Source: Todiramphus chloris collaris (Eukaryota; Chordata; Aves; Coraciiformes; Alcedinidae). From it: a stretch of DNA of 64,000 nucleotides. Positions within the stretch are counted from its first letter, which is position 1, and the number at the start of each line of letters is the position of its first letter. Both the position numbers and the translations under genes were made by a program. A model generated the notes under the pieces. It saw nothing but the letters and a program-made list of their open reading frames with translations, did not search any database and was not told the origin of the DNA. Where the stretch lies: NCBI GenBank assembly GCA_025345505.1, contig JANVCC010000048.1, forward strand, positions 2,800,671 through 2,864,670, read 5' to 3'. Of this stretch, positions 1 to 12,359 are shown piece by piece.

Positions 1-1811
1 GGAAGTGAGATTCTCTCACAGCTGAAGACAGCTGGAGGTAAGTTCCTACCAGGTGTGTCTGGAGAGCTCTTCAGAACCCCATGTGGACACCAACATTTGA
101 TCTGCTGGGTGGATCTCCAGATTCTATCGTCTGAACTGACCTAAGGGCTGGGTAAGGTTGCTGAAACGTAGATTTCTAGTGCAATTGGAGATGCCCTGGA
201 GAATGCAAGATTTACATGTAGCATTGATAAATAAGACTCACAGAAAACCCATGTTCTTCGAGAGCAAAATGTGGAGCCAGGTAAGATATCCCAAAGCAAT
301 TCATGCTGTCACCAGGTGACTATTTCTAGGCAACTACACTGAACGACTGACCGCTGTAGACTGTATATGGATTTTTACATTACAAGCAATGCCCTAAACG
401 TGGCTGTAATAATCTGAATCCTTCTTTGCTTGATGGCCTAACAATGCACCCAGAAGAGATTTCAGCTGCCTAAAAATGAGTGCCTAAGTGTCACCTGAGA
501 GTCTCTAAATCATCTGTAAGATATGATCTTATAGGCAGGGCACAAGACATTGGGGACACTATAGCATATCTAGAGTGTCAAATGAGGGTCAGGCATGCGA
601 CAAAACTTAAACAAACCTAGATGCCTAAGTTCAGTAAACTCAATCCATCCTCTGGTTTTTACTTAATTGAGTAGATTGGATTAGTCCTTTTTTCAGTTAT
701 GGATTGAAAAATTAATGCATTGGAAGTCTGACCCTGTAGCAGAGGAAGGTCTAAGCTACAGAGGCTATATGTTTAAACTAATAACATTTCTAGAACTCCT
801 ACAGTAGTTGTTACAGATTTTTAAACAATTTATGCACCTTATAATGTATCAGAAAAGAAGGTTATAGCATCACTGGAAATGATAAATATCTATACATTGG
901 AATTTTTTTTTCCTATTTTTTTAATGTAATTGGGACTGTTTTATATAGGGCAAAGTGGTTACACTGGAAAATTTTGCACTTATTTAAACATTTCTCTCTG
1001 AAGATCTCAAGTCACTGTACAGAGGTGAATGCATTTAAGATAATAGAATTTCTGTAGCATCACATTCCAGATTCTCTTTTTTAAATGATACATCATAATA
1101 AAATGAAATGGTCTGTAGTGTAGGAAGGATGTGCTGTGAAAAATGCATAGCTCATATGTGAATGCTATAGTATAATGCATAAAACTGATTGATTGATAAC
1201 ATATAGCTTGTGTTAGCTGAATATGTTCTCCAAAGAGTTTAATTCACTGAAGATTCAGATTCAGAGACAACAAATTTTGATAAGCTCTCCTGAACCCTAG
1301 TCTCTGAGTGAATCCGTAATGCAGCTCCAAAGAGTCTCTTCCACCTGCTGCTAATCTTTAGTGTTTCCAATCCTAAAAAAGTTTTTCGTGGTTTTTCAAC
1401 AAGATGAAAAATTCACAAAACTTACCTTCTTCCTCACTTAAAAATCTGTATTCCTGATCTCTCCATTAATGTTGATCTTTGATCGGATTCCATATTCAGA
1501 GCTCTCTGTGTCTCCTTAGCAAGTACATAGTACTAACAGCAGGCAACTTTCTTTTATTTAAGCATGTACCCTGATATCTTTCTTATCAAGCAAGCTAAAA
1601 AAAAAAAAAGAAAAGCCAAACCAAATGTCATTACTCTACAAGAGTCGTGGAGCCAAGCTCAGATTACTTCCTACAGGACTTGGAGCATATATAAACAGTA
1701 GCATTTACATGACTGAAAGAGGTTATTCAGGATACTGGTTTTGCAATGCTTCTGGACTTTAGAAATCCATACATTTACTCTTGCCATCATGTTTTCAAGA
1801 TATCTACATCC
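1..1811. other. Unique A+T-rich non-coding DNA
   Basis: No gene or confidently classified repeat is visible. An A-tract lies at 1597-1609. The motif TGCCTAAG occurs twice between about 460 and 630 and recalls the GGCACCTAA motif seen elsewhere in the window, so a very old repeat may be present. No long open frame or splice-bounded exon can be argued. Confidence 0.6.
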
Positions 1812-2095
1812 TGTCCTCGGTTAGCCAAGGAGAGGGTTAATTTTCACCAGAAGTGGGGTCAGATGCCCAGTAGATAGGTGTGGGGGGGCATGCCAGGCAA
1901 GGTGCAGGCGTTTGAGGGTGGTTGGGGACAGCCTGGAAATGCCTGTGTCTCCTTTCTCATTAGCTCTTTCTTCTTCTGTGTATTAGTTCATTACTGTTAC
2001 TGTATTTATTTTTGCACTTTTCCTTTCCATTCAGGGGGGTCAGGGGTGCAGGTGGTGAGTGAGAAGCCGTGTGAGCTTGGGTCTAAACCACAACA
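1812..2095 (+). mobile_element. Solo LTR of an endogenous retrovirus, ERVL-like
   Basis: The segment starts TGTCCTCGGTTAGC and ends AAACCACAACA, the terminal pattern of common avian class III LTRs. The flanks are CATCC (1807-1811) and CATCG (2096-2100), a 5-bp target duplication with one mismatch, which fits ERVL integration. An early stretch, GGTTAATTTTCACCAGAAG, also resembles this LTR group. At 284 bp it is short, so internal deletion is likely. No internal retroviral region adjoins it, hence solo. The family name is from memory; the boundaries rest on the visible termini and flanking repeat. Confidence 0.62.
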
Positions 2096-2100
2096 CATCG

Positions 2101-4840
2101 CTAATCATAATTCCATCTGCATTCCCCCTAAATACACTAACAGCTGGCAAGGAAACACCACATCATGAGAGCCCTTCTGTGTGAAGTCAGAGAGCTTCTC
2201 ACACTCGCCCCTTGCATCCAGTCAAGCTGCAGATGCAATATGGACAACATCATACTGCCTGCAGTGATCCTGCAAAACAGACTAGTGCTTAGCGCCTGGG
2301 TCCATGAAGTAGAAATTGTAGCTCTCCCCAGACAGGAAGAAGGACTGAACTTACTGATATTAATGCCACAGCAATGAACTAACCATAAATATGAAGCTTA
2401 CACTGAAAGCTACTCTTCATCCCAGCCACTAATACCAAGTCATTTCTTTTATGAATGTAACATCTCCTAACTGTAGCATCCTTTACTGCAATGAGAAAAC
2501 GGTGTCCTAAAAAAATGTGTGAGCGAAGCAAGATGGCAAATTCAAAAGCACTGAGCCCATGCAATGGAAGTTAGTTTTCTACAAGAGATAAATAAGCCAC
2601 AGATACCTTCCTGTGAGAGTATGTGAAAAAATAATTCTTTTAGTTTACTTCTTCTTCCATAGATAAGCAACCCCATTAATGAATTAAACTCTCTCTTCTA
2701 CTTATTTTTAGTGTTACTGACACTCCTGTACATCCAGCTATCCAAGTTCTGGGATCTGTTTAAATACAGACAGAAATTTCAGTTTTTCTTAACATATACA
2801 ACTGAAAAGAACTCTGAATTGTGTGTACTATTTCTTTTTAAATATTGCAAATATCAGTAAATGAGAATTATCTTCTACCATTTAAAGAGAAAATTAGCAG
2901 TGCTAAATCATATTCTGTTCTGGCAGAAACTGGAATTCTCCTCAAACACAAAAGCAAATCTGCCTTATGAGTGTGTTTTACTTTGAATTGCTTTCCTCAT
3001 GTTATAAGTCCTAATTATTTTCTATAACTTTGTAAGAGGAACACATAAAGCTAGAAACTAAAACTGCTTTCAAAGGGAAGGCTGAAATGTTGGTTCAGAA
3101 AAAGTCCATCTGCACACATTGTAACATTTGCAAATTAATTTTGCCCATATCCACAAATATCTATGTGTAGCTAAAGCGATACTATATCGCTCGTATTTGC
3201 ATACCATGGCTAGAGCTTTTGTACTCGCACCTCCTGAGAGAGGTTGGAATGGGGAACGTTTGGAATAAACTCCAGCAGGTGGAGATAAAGAGTAGTGACA
3301 AACCCGACGTGCCTCCAGATACTGCAGTCTGGTTTTCATCATCTGGGAGTTTGTGTGGTTTAAGTGACACCACTTGACAGAGAAGGATGACTGCTTCAGT
3401 GCTACAACCACTGCCACCCTTGGTCTGCAAAACCAGTAGACTGCCTGGTGCCGCTGTGCTGGCAGTGCCTTTGGTTAATCCCACGACAGCAGCTGGCCCG
3501 CAGGATGCTCCAGATCAGAGCCAGCTACGCTGATTCACTGCCTCGACCTGAGGTGTCTGAAGTGACTAATGATGCAGGAGAATAAGAGCTAGCAGTAATG
3601 AAGCTTGCCGAAAACTCCTAAGGCCACCAACGTGTGCTTAGCATTTGTTTGTTCTTGCCAGATGACCAGCGAGACAAGCTGGTTGCACAGACAACATATG
3701 GCATTTTCTTGGAGGCAGCAGCAATTTGAAAGAGAGGGAACAGGGAATCTTATCTAGGAACAGGTAAATGAAGAACAGACAGGATTTTTAGGTTATATTT
3801 GTAGCTTGCAGTAGTTCAGACGCAAAATGCTGTCCCTTTGCTTGTTGCTCGCAGTAATTCACTGTGGAAGAAGCCAATATGAAAAATTAACTCTCTCCCT
3901 CACAGGCGTTGAGTCAGGATAGTCAACAGATTGTGTAACAAAAGAAGTATCTTCAATTATGTTAACTACATATTGTGTAACGATACAATTTGTTGACTGA
4001 CTGTGAGAACATAATCATGAAAATATTGCCCCACAGCAAAACCATAGGTCCTGAGATCCTGACATGTTCATTTTTGATTTCTTTATCCTAAAACCACTTT
4101 CTGGGTCATGAGCACACCCTGGAGTCTTGCATTATCCAGCAGCATTGCTAGCAGAATATTTGTCTTCCCTCTGTCTCCTAATGAACTTATGGTGGTTATT
4201 AACCCCTTTTTTCATCACTAGAAACAGGTAATCTGATGAGGCACACGTGCAGAAACTGGAAGATGTTTTTCACTCCATCAGAAGATGTGTGCAAAACATT
4301 GGAGACAGTGTGAGAGTTACAGTGTGACCTTTGAAAGACACGTATCTCAGATACCGCTTTGGTTTCAAAATGAAAATGGTCTTATAGACTGGACGTTTAG
4401 CACTGTTTCTGTGCTATAGATCTCTCATGTGCTCTATCAAAGTCTCTGGACACCACTATTCACTGAATCACACAACGATTAGGGTCTTAACGCTGAAAAA
4501 TCACACCAGCTTCTATATCGGAGCCTGTATTTGAGAGGTGGCTAGAGCTGCATCATGCAACTGTTATGATGGAGGAGTAGAACCTGGACCATTCATCTGT
4601 CTCACCAGTCTGTTCTAGGGAACGGATTTGGCCTTGCCAACAAAGACTGGAGTTAAAAGGTCTTGTGTTCTTCTGAGTGAAAGGAGCAGAATTTTGCATG
4701 GTCATCATACAACCTATCCAAGGGAAAGGGAAAGTCATCCTGGGATTCTGGTACATTGAAAGAAGTTTAGGCTTAAAACTTCTGTTTTCTTGGCATGTAA
4801 ACTACTATCCAACTGTATTATATTGCGAGTGGATGAATTT
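2101..4840. other. Unique non-coding DNA
   Basis: No gene, RNA or classified repeat is visible. Two overlapping open frames on the minus strand between 3070 and 3484 (115 and 100 codons) share no recognisable motif and occupy the same bases in different frames, as expected by chance. Confidence 0.6.
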
Positions 4841-5430
4841 CATAGAATCACAGAATGGTAGGGTTTGGAAGGGACCTCTTGGACATTGTTGAGTTCAACC
4901 CCTCCTGCCAGAGCAGGGTCACCCAGGGCAGGCCACACAGGAACAGAGCCAGGAGGGTCTTGAAAGTCTCCAGCGAAGGAGACTCCACAGCCTCTCTGGG
5001 CAGCCTGGGCCAGGCTCTGTTACCCTCACAGTGAAGAAGTTTTTCCTCATGTTGAGGCAGAATTTCCTGGGTTCCAGCTTGTGACCACTGCCTCTCATCC
5101 TATCCCAGGGCACCACTGCAAAGAGCCTGGCCCCTTCTCCTTGACCCCCACCCTGCAGATATTTGTAAATATTAATAAGATCCCTTCTCAGTCTTCTCCA
5201 GGTAAACAGCCCCTAGGCTCTCAGCCTTTCCTCATCAGAGAGATGTCCCAGCTTTTCTTCATGCACTCCAGGAGACCATTGGCCTTCCTGGCCAGAAGGG
5301 CCCATTGCTGTCCCGTGGAGAACTTATTGTCCATCAGGACTTCAAGGTCCTTGTCTGGGAAGCTGCTTTCCAGCAGGTCTACCCCTAACGTGTACAGGTG
5401 CAAGGGATTCTTCCTCCTCAGTGGGAGGAT
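4841..5430 (-). mobile_element. CR1 LINE, 5'-truncated copy
   Basis: The plus strand begins CATAGAATCACAGAATGG followed by GGTTTGGAAGGGACCTC, the reverse complement of the CR1 3' end, so the element lies on the minus strand. It runs through the 3' UTR and the C-terminal part of ORF2. Minus-strand reading gives CR1-type peptide pieces such as RKNFFTVRVTE and GVDLLESS...DKDLEVLMDNK...LLARKANG. The stretch between these blocks is shorter than in a full CR1, so an internal deletion of ORF2 sequence is likely. It has no 5' UTR or endonuclease region and cannot move. Confidence 0.93.
4919..5403 (-). pseudogene. CR1 ORF2 C-terminal remnant (reverse transcriptase tail)
   Basis: Two minus-strand segments, 5221-5403 and 4919-5116, translate to the C-terminal end of CR1 ORF2 in separate frames. 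They carry the DLLESS...DKDLEVLMDNK block and the RKNFFTVRVTE block respectively. They are parts of one decayed frame broken by deletion and frameshift. The catalytic reverse transcriptase motifs lie upstream in a full ORF2 and are absent, so no functional product is expected. Confidence 0.75.
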
Positions 5431-8400
5431 GTTGAAAGGTGTTAGAGTTCTTGTTCTTTAGTCACTATTTTTCTAGCTCTTTTGGGCGTTAACAAAAACC
5501 TGCATCCAATGGCAAACGAAATTTATAATGATAAACACGCTGATGGGGCAAAGAACGTGTAAGTCATACTTAGTTTCCTTCTTAAACTCATTATCATCTA
5601 TGACTGGTCTTGAGATAACAGTATCAAACAAAAAAGAACATATAAATAATATTAATCTGAGTATCTTGCCATTGTCAGTGAGGCCATACAAATTCACATT
5701 TATAAGTTTTAGGAGAGAGTGTTCTGCTTACATCAATTACTAAATATCTCATTTTCATTTACCTCAGCTTTTTAGGTTATTTCCCTAATAAAACAATAAT
5801 AGGAACCTGAGTCATCTATCCCTCAAATAGCAAATTGGATTAGAAATATTTCAATCTGGTGATAGCTTTAATTCTAGAAACTTGATAAGTAATTAGTCTT
5901 TTCTCCAAAGACATAACTGTTACTTTTTAATTGTCATTTTCCGCCCTTGAAGAGAATTTACCTATAGCATTCAGATAAAGCACTGAAATTCATAACAGCA
6001 GTTACCGTTATGTTCTTTAATTCTGAGGCTGATTCCTCTAATAGCACCTTGTAAATATTATCCTGTAAATCAGTAGGGTTTATAAAACTGGTTTTCTTTT
6101 CCATAACATTTGATTACCCTATGTGGTGATTATTAGGAGTAAGTGTGGTTTCAGCTGTCTCAAGAGCTTCTTCTATTCCAAATATTTTAAATGCAGTAAC
6201 ACAAATTCCTGTCATTCTGATTTGTGTTGCTTTTATAATTCTTCAAGATAGTTAAGCCCAGCTTTTTCAAATATACAACTTAATTCTCTTTGTACCTTCT
6301 TTTATACTCCATCTTTTCTGAAATTAGGTACTGTATAACATGTAGGGTATGATACATGATAGTTAGTACTGAAATCTATCTTCAAAATACTAATAAGTTT
6401 GTCATATAATTTTCAACAAACTTGAAAACCAGATAATTTTTGTACAATTTTTGTTTCTGATTGGAGTGACCAAAAGCACCATATAATTCTTGTAGCAGCA
6501 TGAAATGCATATAACCATCTACATAGACACAGCAAACCACAGATCACGTCTAATGAAATAAAGCTCAAAATATGTATGTGGTTTATTGAAAATGTTACAA
6601 AGACCCATAAAGTCTTAGAATCCTGAAGCCTCTTTTACAAATGTTTCTTTCTTAGAAGAACACATCCCTTTTTTTCACGTGTGTGGTCCTTAGCTTTGCA
6701 GTATTGGAGAGCAATGAAGGTTTGCACTGAGCCAATGCTGTACTTGCATTCAGTAGTCTAAAACTTTTTAAATTAAAAAAAAAAAAAAGAAAAGTCAAAT
6801 ACATATGTAGACAAAGAGATACTGTACACTTTGTTTATTTTACAAGTCTATCTGTGATCATAAACTCTTGGTAAATATTTGCCCTTTGGAGATAAGATTT
6901 AATATGCTTGCATTTGCTTGCAATTAAAATGTTGCTTTCCTGATGACTGTTGCATGGGCTGCTGTATTTCATCAGTGACATAACATAATGTAAAGATAAG
7001 AGGTAAATGGAAAGAAGTCTGTTGTGAATTTGGCCCTGGTCTGTTTCTGAAATCAACAGTTTGTGGCAGTTACATGTGGATAATTTTTCACTTATTTAAC
7101 CTCATTGCAGCTTGATTCTATCAGATCCTGAATCTGTAATTTACTTTTTATGCTTTTGTTTGTTTGTTTGTTGATTGAAAAAATGCCTTTATTTTACAAC
7201 CTCTATCATGTTTGTTGAAGAACAAAAATACTTTTCTTCTTTCAGTATGACTTATTGACTATTACGTACCCAACACTTCCAAATTGCTTCCAAAGGCAAT
7301 AAAGCAGCAAGACAAAATCCAAGACACAAATGTATAACTTAAATTACAGAATTCACTTCTTGACTCTAAAACCAGAAAACTCAACATTAATTCTGGTTTG
7401 GCTTTTTTTTAGCTTTTTAGACAAAATGCAAAAAGTTTTTTGGTTTTTTTTTATTTTGCCATACTGCATCAGTCCAAGGGGATTGGCTTAGAATACAGGA
7501 GATATTTGTGATCTAAGGTATATACCAAAATTTAGCAGTTCCAAGCCTGCAATGGTGATATGCTTCTGCAGTTATTCTCATAGCTTTGTCAACTAAACTA
7601 AAATGTGCTGAAAGCAGATCAAGTTATTGCAGACATCATAACTGCACAGTGCATATATAGACCATGTTTTCAGCTGTTATAAACCAGTTTAGCTCTGCTA
7701 ATTGTTAAACTGATGCACACAATATGGCAATGCAGTGTCCACGTACATACATACAAAAATGGTCATCCCACATGAACCCACTTACACACATCTACTCACA
7801 GCAAGCAGTTCCCAAGAGCCTGCTGACACTGGGGTTTTGATATATTTTAATGATCCATTTCAGTAGTAATTTCGTATCAAAACATTTAGAGAAGGAAACA
7901 AAGCTGCTATCATCTAATCTTATTTTGCCTCTCCTCCCAGTTGTGAATTCATAATTTCCACTTCACCAGCTCCACCTTCTTCTCACTTTCATTTTTCAGA
8001 ACTGTTACACTGAAAACCAGTCTTTCCTCATTTCTCAAATATCTAGTGTAGGTCTTAATCTGAATTCATTTCTCATCCTTTTTATAGCAAAAATTCAAAC
8101 TCATCTGTGTTCACAATTCTGCTCTAGTTCTGCCATACCAACTGTGCTGATTTCTTTGCAGATTTGTCTTACAATTTTATCATAGACAGTATATATTTAT
8201 GGGAACTTAAACTTTCTATCTTTTGTCAACTGTTTCTAAAATCCTTCCTCAGCCACTCTCTTGACGTTCCATACAAATGGGGTACAATGAATTGCCATAT
8301 TTCCATGTTGTGCCATGAAGCAGTCATTGTTTTTCCTTTGTGATTTTATGACGCAAAATCTATTTACTATTAAGTACTGTACAAGTATATGAAAATTTTA

Positions 8401-9600
8401 CGATGGCTTCAAATCTATTGCATGTTTCGAAACTACTGAGCTATCAGCTGGTAGACACATTAGCAGAGATAAAACAATACATAAATGCCTCTGTTATCTT
8501 CCCCTCTGGACAATACAAGTGCAATTTCACTTACAAAATCTTTGCCATATACAACTACAAGAGAGAGAGATTTATTTGCCTTAGTTTTGCCTGCTTATAA
8601 TAGTAAACTGTAAAAATTCATAACTCTTCTGCGATTATTATCCTTGCTCGTAACTTTTCTATGCAGATCATCTTCCAGCTCCGCTACCCACTCTCACTGT
8701 ACTGGGGTTGAACACTAATGGGCTGAAACTTGGAATAAGCAAACCAAAGATCATGGCAGAAAGGAGGTAATGAGCTGAGTACATGCTATGCTACAGAACT
8801 TATTTCCTCGATGGAAACGATACTGTCCTCCAGTTTGTAACATCATGCAGTATCTCCATTGGCTAACAAGTAATTCACAAAGTCATGTCTTCATCCAAGT
8901 CATTGCTCTTTCATGGATGCTGAGAAATTTAAGGGTTAACTGTCACAGAATAGAAAAGTTCCCACAGCTGGGAAGACAAAGGTCTGTGATCCAACAGAAT
9001 GCATTAATGCAACGGTCTGCAAATGGGTAGGAATCTTGGAAGCTGATGTCCCTGCAGAGAGCAGCAACCACTCAATTTTATTTTAGTTTTTTTTTTTCAT
9101 TTGAGACAACCCTCATTCAGCACAGGGCTCAAATTCAGAATTTAAGAAAATATTTCCTATGGCTCAAGTCGTCTTAATCAATGAAGCTTGTTTTTTCCAG
9201 TTTTGAAGTGTGTCATTTTATTTCTGACCATTTAAATAATAAAAAAGCTTGAATTCCAAAACAAGAGTCTTTTTAACAGGACTTAGGCTTTTTCAAAATA
9301 TTCCTCTCAACAGAGAAACGAGAGAAAATCTCAAGAAGCTCTTGTGACAAACATACAGTCCAAGGTGGTTTTCCTTTTAGCTGGCTAGAAGTATATCCTT
9401 TCAGCTTCAGTTTGCTTGCAGGTGAATGGCAAAGCCCTCAAATGGTCACTGATTTCATTAGGAAATGTTTATCTCCCTCTTCTAGCCCTACCACACAAGA
9501 TTAGCTAAAGCAGTCATTTTAATAAATTGCCTCCATATTTTAGCTGTACATCTTCATCTGCCTGAATGCAGCCTAAATCTCCTAACCCTTAGATCACTTT
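5431..9600. other. Unique A+T-rich non-coding DNA
   Basis: No gene is visible. Simple sequence includes an A-tract at 6775-6788 and a (TTTG)n run at about 7155-7172. Open frames here are all under 82 codons and lack recognisable motifs. Confidence 0.6.
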
Positions 9601-9639
9601 GTAAGGCCATTTTTTTTTCTGTTGTATCGCACAAGGATG

Positions 9640-10215
9640 TAATTAAATAAGATGCTAAGGATTTTATTACTAGCCCCACTGAACTCTCTGGCTGTACTTA
9701 GCTCAATTATTTATAATTACTCATGTGATTTAATTAACCTGTGGCATATTTGTGCATATGGTAAGTAACATTTCATCAATATATCTTATAAATCATATTT
9801 TTAGGTGTTACTAATAACTGCTATCAGGTTAGCAAATGTAAGGAAAAGGCAACTTAGTTCTCACAAACATTCAGAGCCTTTCCTCCCTCCGTGTTCCTCC
9901 CTCTGCCTAACACCGAGCCTTGAAAAACATAAGCCCTGCATTTACAGAGTGTCTTTATATGTTGCTAAGCTGTGTAAGACTTGTTCAAGCTTCCCTCCTA
10001 TGTGCCCTAAAATATTTTGTTTAATGAAAGAAAACTTTGAAAAGTACATTAATGTTAAAAAAAAAAAAAGAGACAAAGATTTTCATTAAAATTCTTAGAG
10101 CTGCAATTGCACAAGCCAAATTTTATCCGATAGCAGCTTGCAAGTTGTTTTTAATTAACTACATTAAATAAATTGATTGCACCTTCCCTATTTCTGTTAA
10201 TTAATATCTACTAAG
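9640..10215. other. A+T-rich block rich in homeodomain/POU-type cores, possible conserved non-coding element
   Basis: The stretch is dense in TAATTA/TTAATTAA cores and contains TTTGTGCATATGG, which resembles POU/octamer-type sites. A second dense part lies at about 10140-10215 and includes TTTTTAATTAACTACATTAA. The two parts are separated by an ordinary piece with an A-tract at 10058-10070. No repeat family explains them. This composition is typical of vertebrate developmental enhancers, but function is inference only. Confidence 0.3.
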
Positions 10216-10230
10216 AATCACTGTAAGAAG

Positions 10231-10740
10231 AAGTAGGATGAACAGCACTGATGGTATCAATGTTCCAGCCGCCTGTCACATCTGCCAAAAAGTAGACTGA
10301 AAGTTTCTAAAAAATAGTGAGATACATTATAATGAAGACTTAGGGGAGAGGAGGAGATGAATACTGGCATTTTAAACTCCCGTACCAACCCTTGCAGAAT
10401 TGATGGCTGCAGGTGGGTGTAGCTGTCAACTAATATTCTCCGAATAACTTTATTACCTAGGGAAATCAAAGACTCCAGCGAGTTTATATTTTTAACCTCC
10501 TGAAACTAATACACACACACACACAGTGTCAAAGAGAAATCAGATTGTTTGCTATAATGGTGAACGTATATAATCCACTGCACCATGTATCTCTGGGTTA
10601 GAAATCAGAAAAATATACACCCTTTGGGGCAGTGCATTTCTTCTTTCTTTCTTTTCAATAAAAAAACAGTTCAGCCCTCTTCCAAGCCTGGGCATACATC
10701 GCTCAACCTTTTGGGTGACAGAAATCCCCCTGATCCCACA
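10231..10740. other. Unique non-coding DNA with a short (AC)n microsatellite
   Basis: A dinucleotide AC run occupies about 10511-10525. Nothing else is recognisable. Confidence 0.6.
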
Positions 10741-10812
10741 CACAGAATCACACGCAGAATATTAGGGGTTGGAAGGGACCTTGGAAGATCATCTAGTCCA
10801 AGCCCAAGGGGA
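10741..10812 (-). mobile_element. CR1 LINE 3'-end fragment
   Basis: CACAGAATCACACGCAGAAT followed by GGGGTTGGAAGGGACCTTGG and ATCATCTAGTCCAAGC is the reverse complement of the CR1 3' terminus. Only about 70 bp remain, with no ORF2 sequence. The terminal octamer repeat is mutated. Confidence 0.85.
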
Positions 10813-12234
10813 TTATCCTTGTGATCTCACCACTTCCCTTCTCATTGCTACAGAGGTGCCACAGTCACAGTAGGGCCCTACTACTCTTTCCTGCATTGCT
10901 TGACAATCTGTGAGTTTTTGGGTAACGTAAATCATTTTAATTTTTAGCTGGACAGCTGGTAGGTTGGGAAAGGAAAAAAAAAAAAAAAGCTCTGATATTA
11001 TGCAGCTGTCAGATATCAAACCATGATACTTAGGTTTTATGGCACTGAGTTTTCCACCCAGGATGTCCAGCTTTCATATCCATACACAAACTCTCCCTTT
11101 AAGGTACAGGGCCACCATCTCTTCCCAGACAGCCAGTCCCTTAGAAACAGGCAATGGGAGGCACAAAGAAGTCTGGGTTTACTCAGGAATCTGTCATGAT
11201 CTCCATGATGGGATACAAAATGGGAGATAGGGTGAATTTAAGTGGTTGGTGAAGAATTCATGGAGGCTTGATGAATCTCCTCAAACCCCAAATGCTGCAC
11301 ATCACATTAGGAACCATGTCACACATTCACCAGGTTATGTGCAGTGTAGAAGAAAGGATATCTGTCCAAAGTTTTCTGTGTTTCATGTACTTAACATTGT
11401 CATTTCACTTTGTTCCTCAGTGCAATCCTTCAAAAACATGCCTGTCTCCTAAACTTAATTCATCACCTCTCTTGGTGCCATTCTTTGATTCATCTTCTGT
11501 GAAAACATCACTTTCTCTTCCATCTCCCTGCTCTCTATCCTCCAGAAAATTAAATGGACGGGAGTTGGCTTTTCTCCATACAGACAAAAAAAAAGATCAA
11601 TTTTTAAATGCTGTTGGATTTTAGTCTTCACCTGGCAGCCTGACTACTCCCCCTTGTGCAAAGAAATTAGTTATCTAGTTCAAGATCCCCTTTTAATCGT
11701 TTGCACTCCTGTTTTGCTTCACTATTACACTACACTTCCTGCCGCTTCTTATTTCATTTAACTGGATTAATTTTGATTGCAGTCTTCTTGACTGCATCTT
11801 AAGTATTTCCCATGCATTACTGAATCCTAGACAAATCACTTTAACTCACTTCACATTCATTCAAGTAGCTATTGATGAAGTAAAAATAATACTGCAGAGT
11901 GTAAAAAGCTTGAATAGCTTCCCTTCTGATTAGTGTAGCAGTTAAAAACCCAGACTAATATCATACGCATCTCTGTTCTGCTGAATTTAGAAGACCAGAT
12001 TTCGATGCTGGTCTTTTATGAAACACTTAAACATTTAACTCCTAAAAAATCTACAACTTTGACAAGTCTTACATCTTCAATTTTTCAAATCATCCGAGGA
12101 TTTCTGATTCAATCTTTTATCTCCTTGCCAAATTCAGTTTTGTCAATAGTAGTGCTGTGTAACACCATTTTGGTCTTTAAAGGATTCAGCTTCCAAATGG
12201 TACCTTTAATCAGGCTGAATCAATACACTTTTAT
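10813..12234. other. Unique non-coding DNA
   Basis: An A-tract lies at about 10975-10988. A 118-codon open frame on the plus strand at 11268-11624 has no recognisable domain and overlaps another frame. I see no gene. Confidence 0.55.
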
Positions 12235-12359
12235 CCAAGGCCAGGCTGGATAGGGCTTTGAGCAACCTGGTCTGGTGGAAAGTGCTCCTGCCCATTGCAG
12301 GAGAGTTGAAACTAGATGACTTTAAGGTCCCTTCTAACACAAACTATTTTATGATTCTA
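12235..12359 (+). mobile_element. CR1 LINE 3'-end fragment
   Basis: The sequence GCCAGGCTGGATAGGGCTTTG, GAGCAACCTGGTCTGGTGG and AAGGTCCCTTCTAAC, ending TATTTTATGATTCTAA, matches the last ~125 bp of a plus-strand CR1. It is 5'-truncated within the 3' region and lacks coding sequence. Confidence 0.92.

Noticed and set aside
1004-1060. Possible CR1-L3/L2-like ancient LINE 3' end (GATCTCAAGTCACTGTACAG)
   Set aside because: The resemblance to the known AGCACTTTACA-type end is too short and diverged to call without a profile search.
3070-3484. Two overlapping minus-strand open frames of 115 and 100 codons
   Set aside because: They overlap in different frames, lack motifs, and have no splice or promoter support.
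5081-5461. 126-codon plus-strand open frame
   Set aside because: It is antisense to the CR1 copy at 4841-5430; CR1 ORF2 antisense often stays open.
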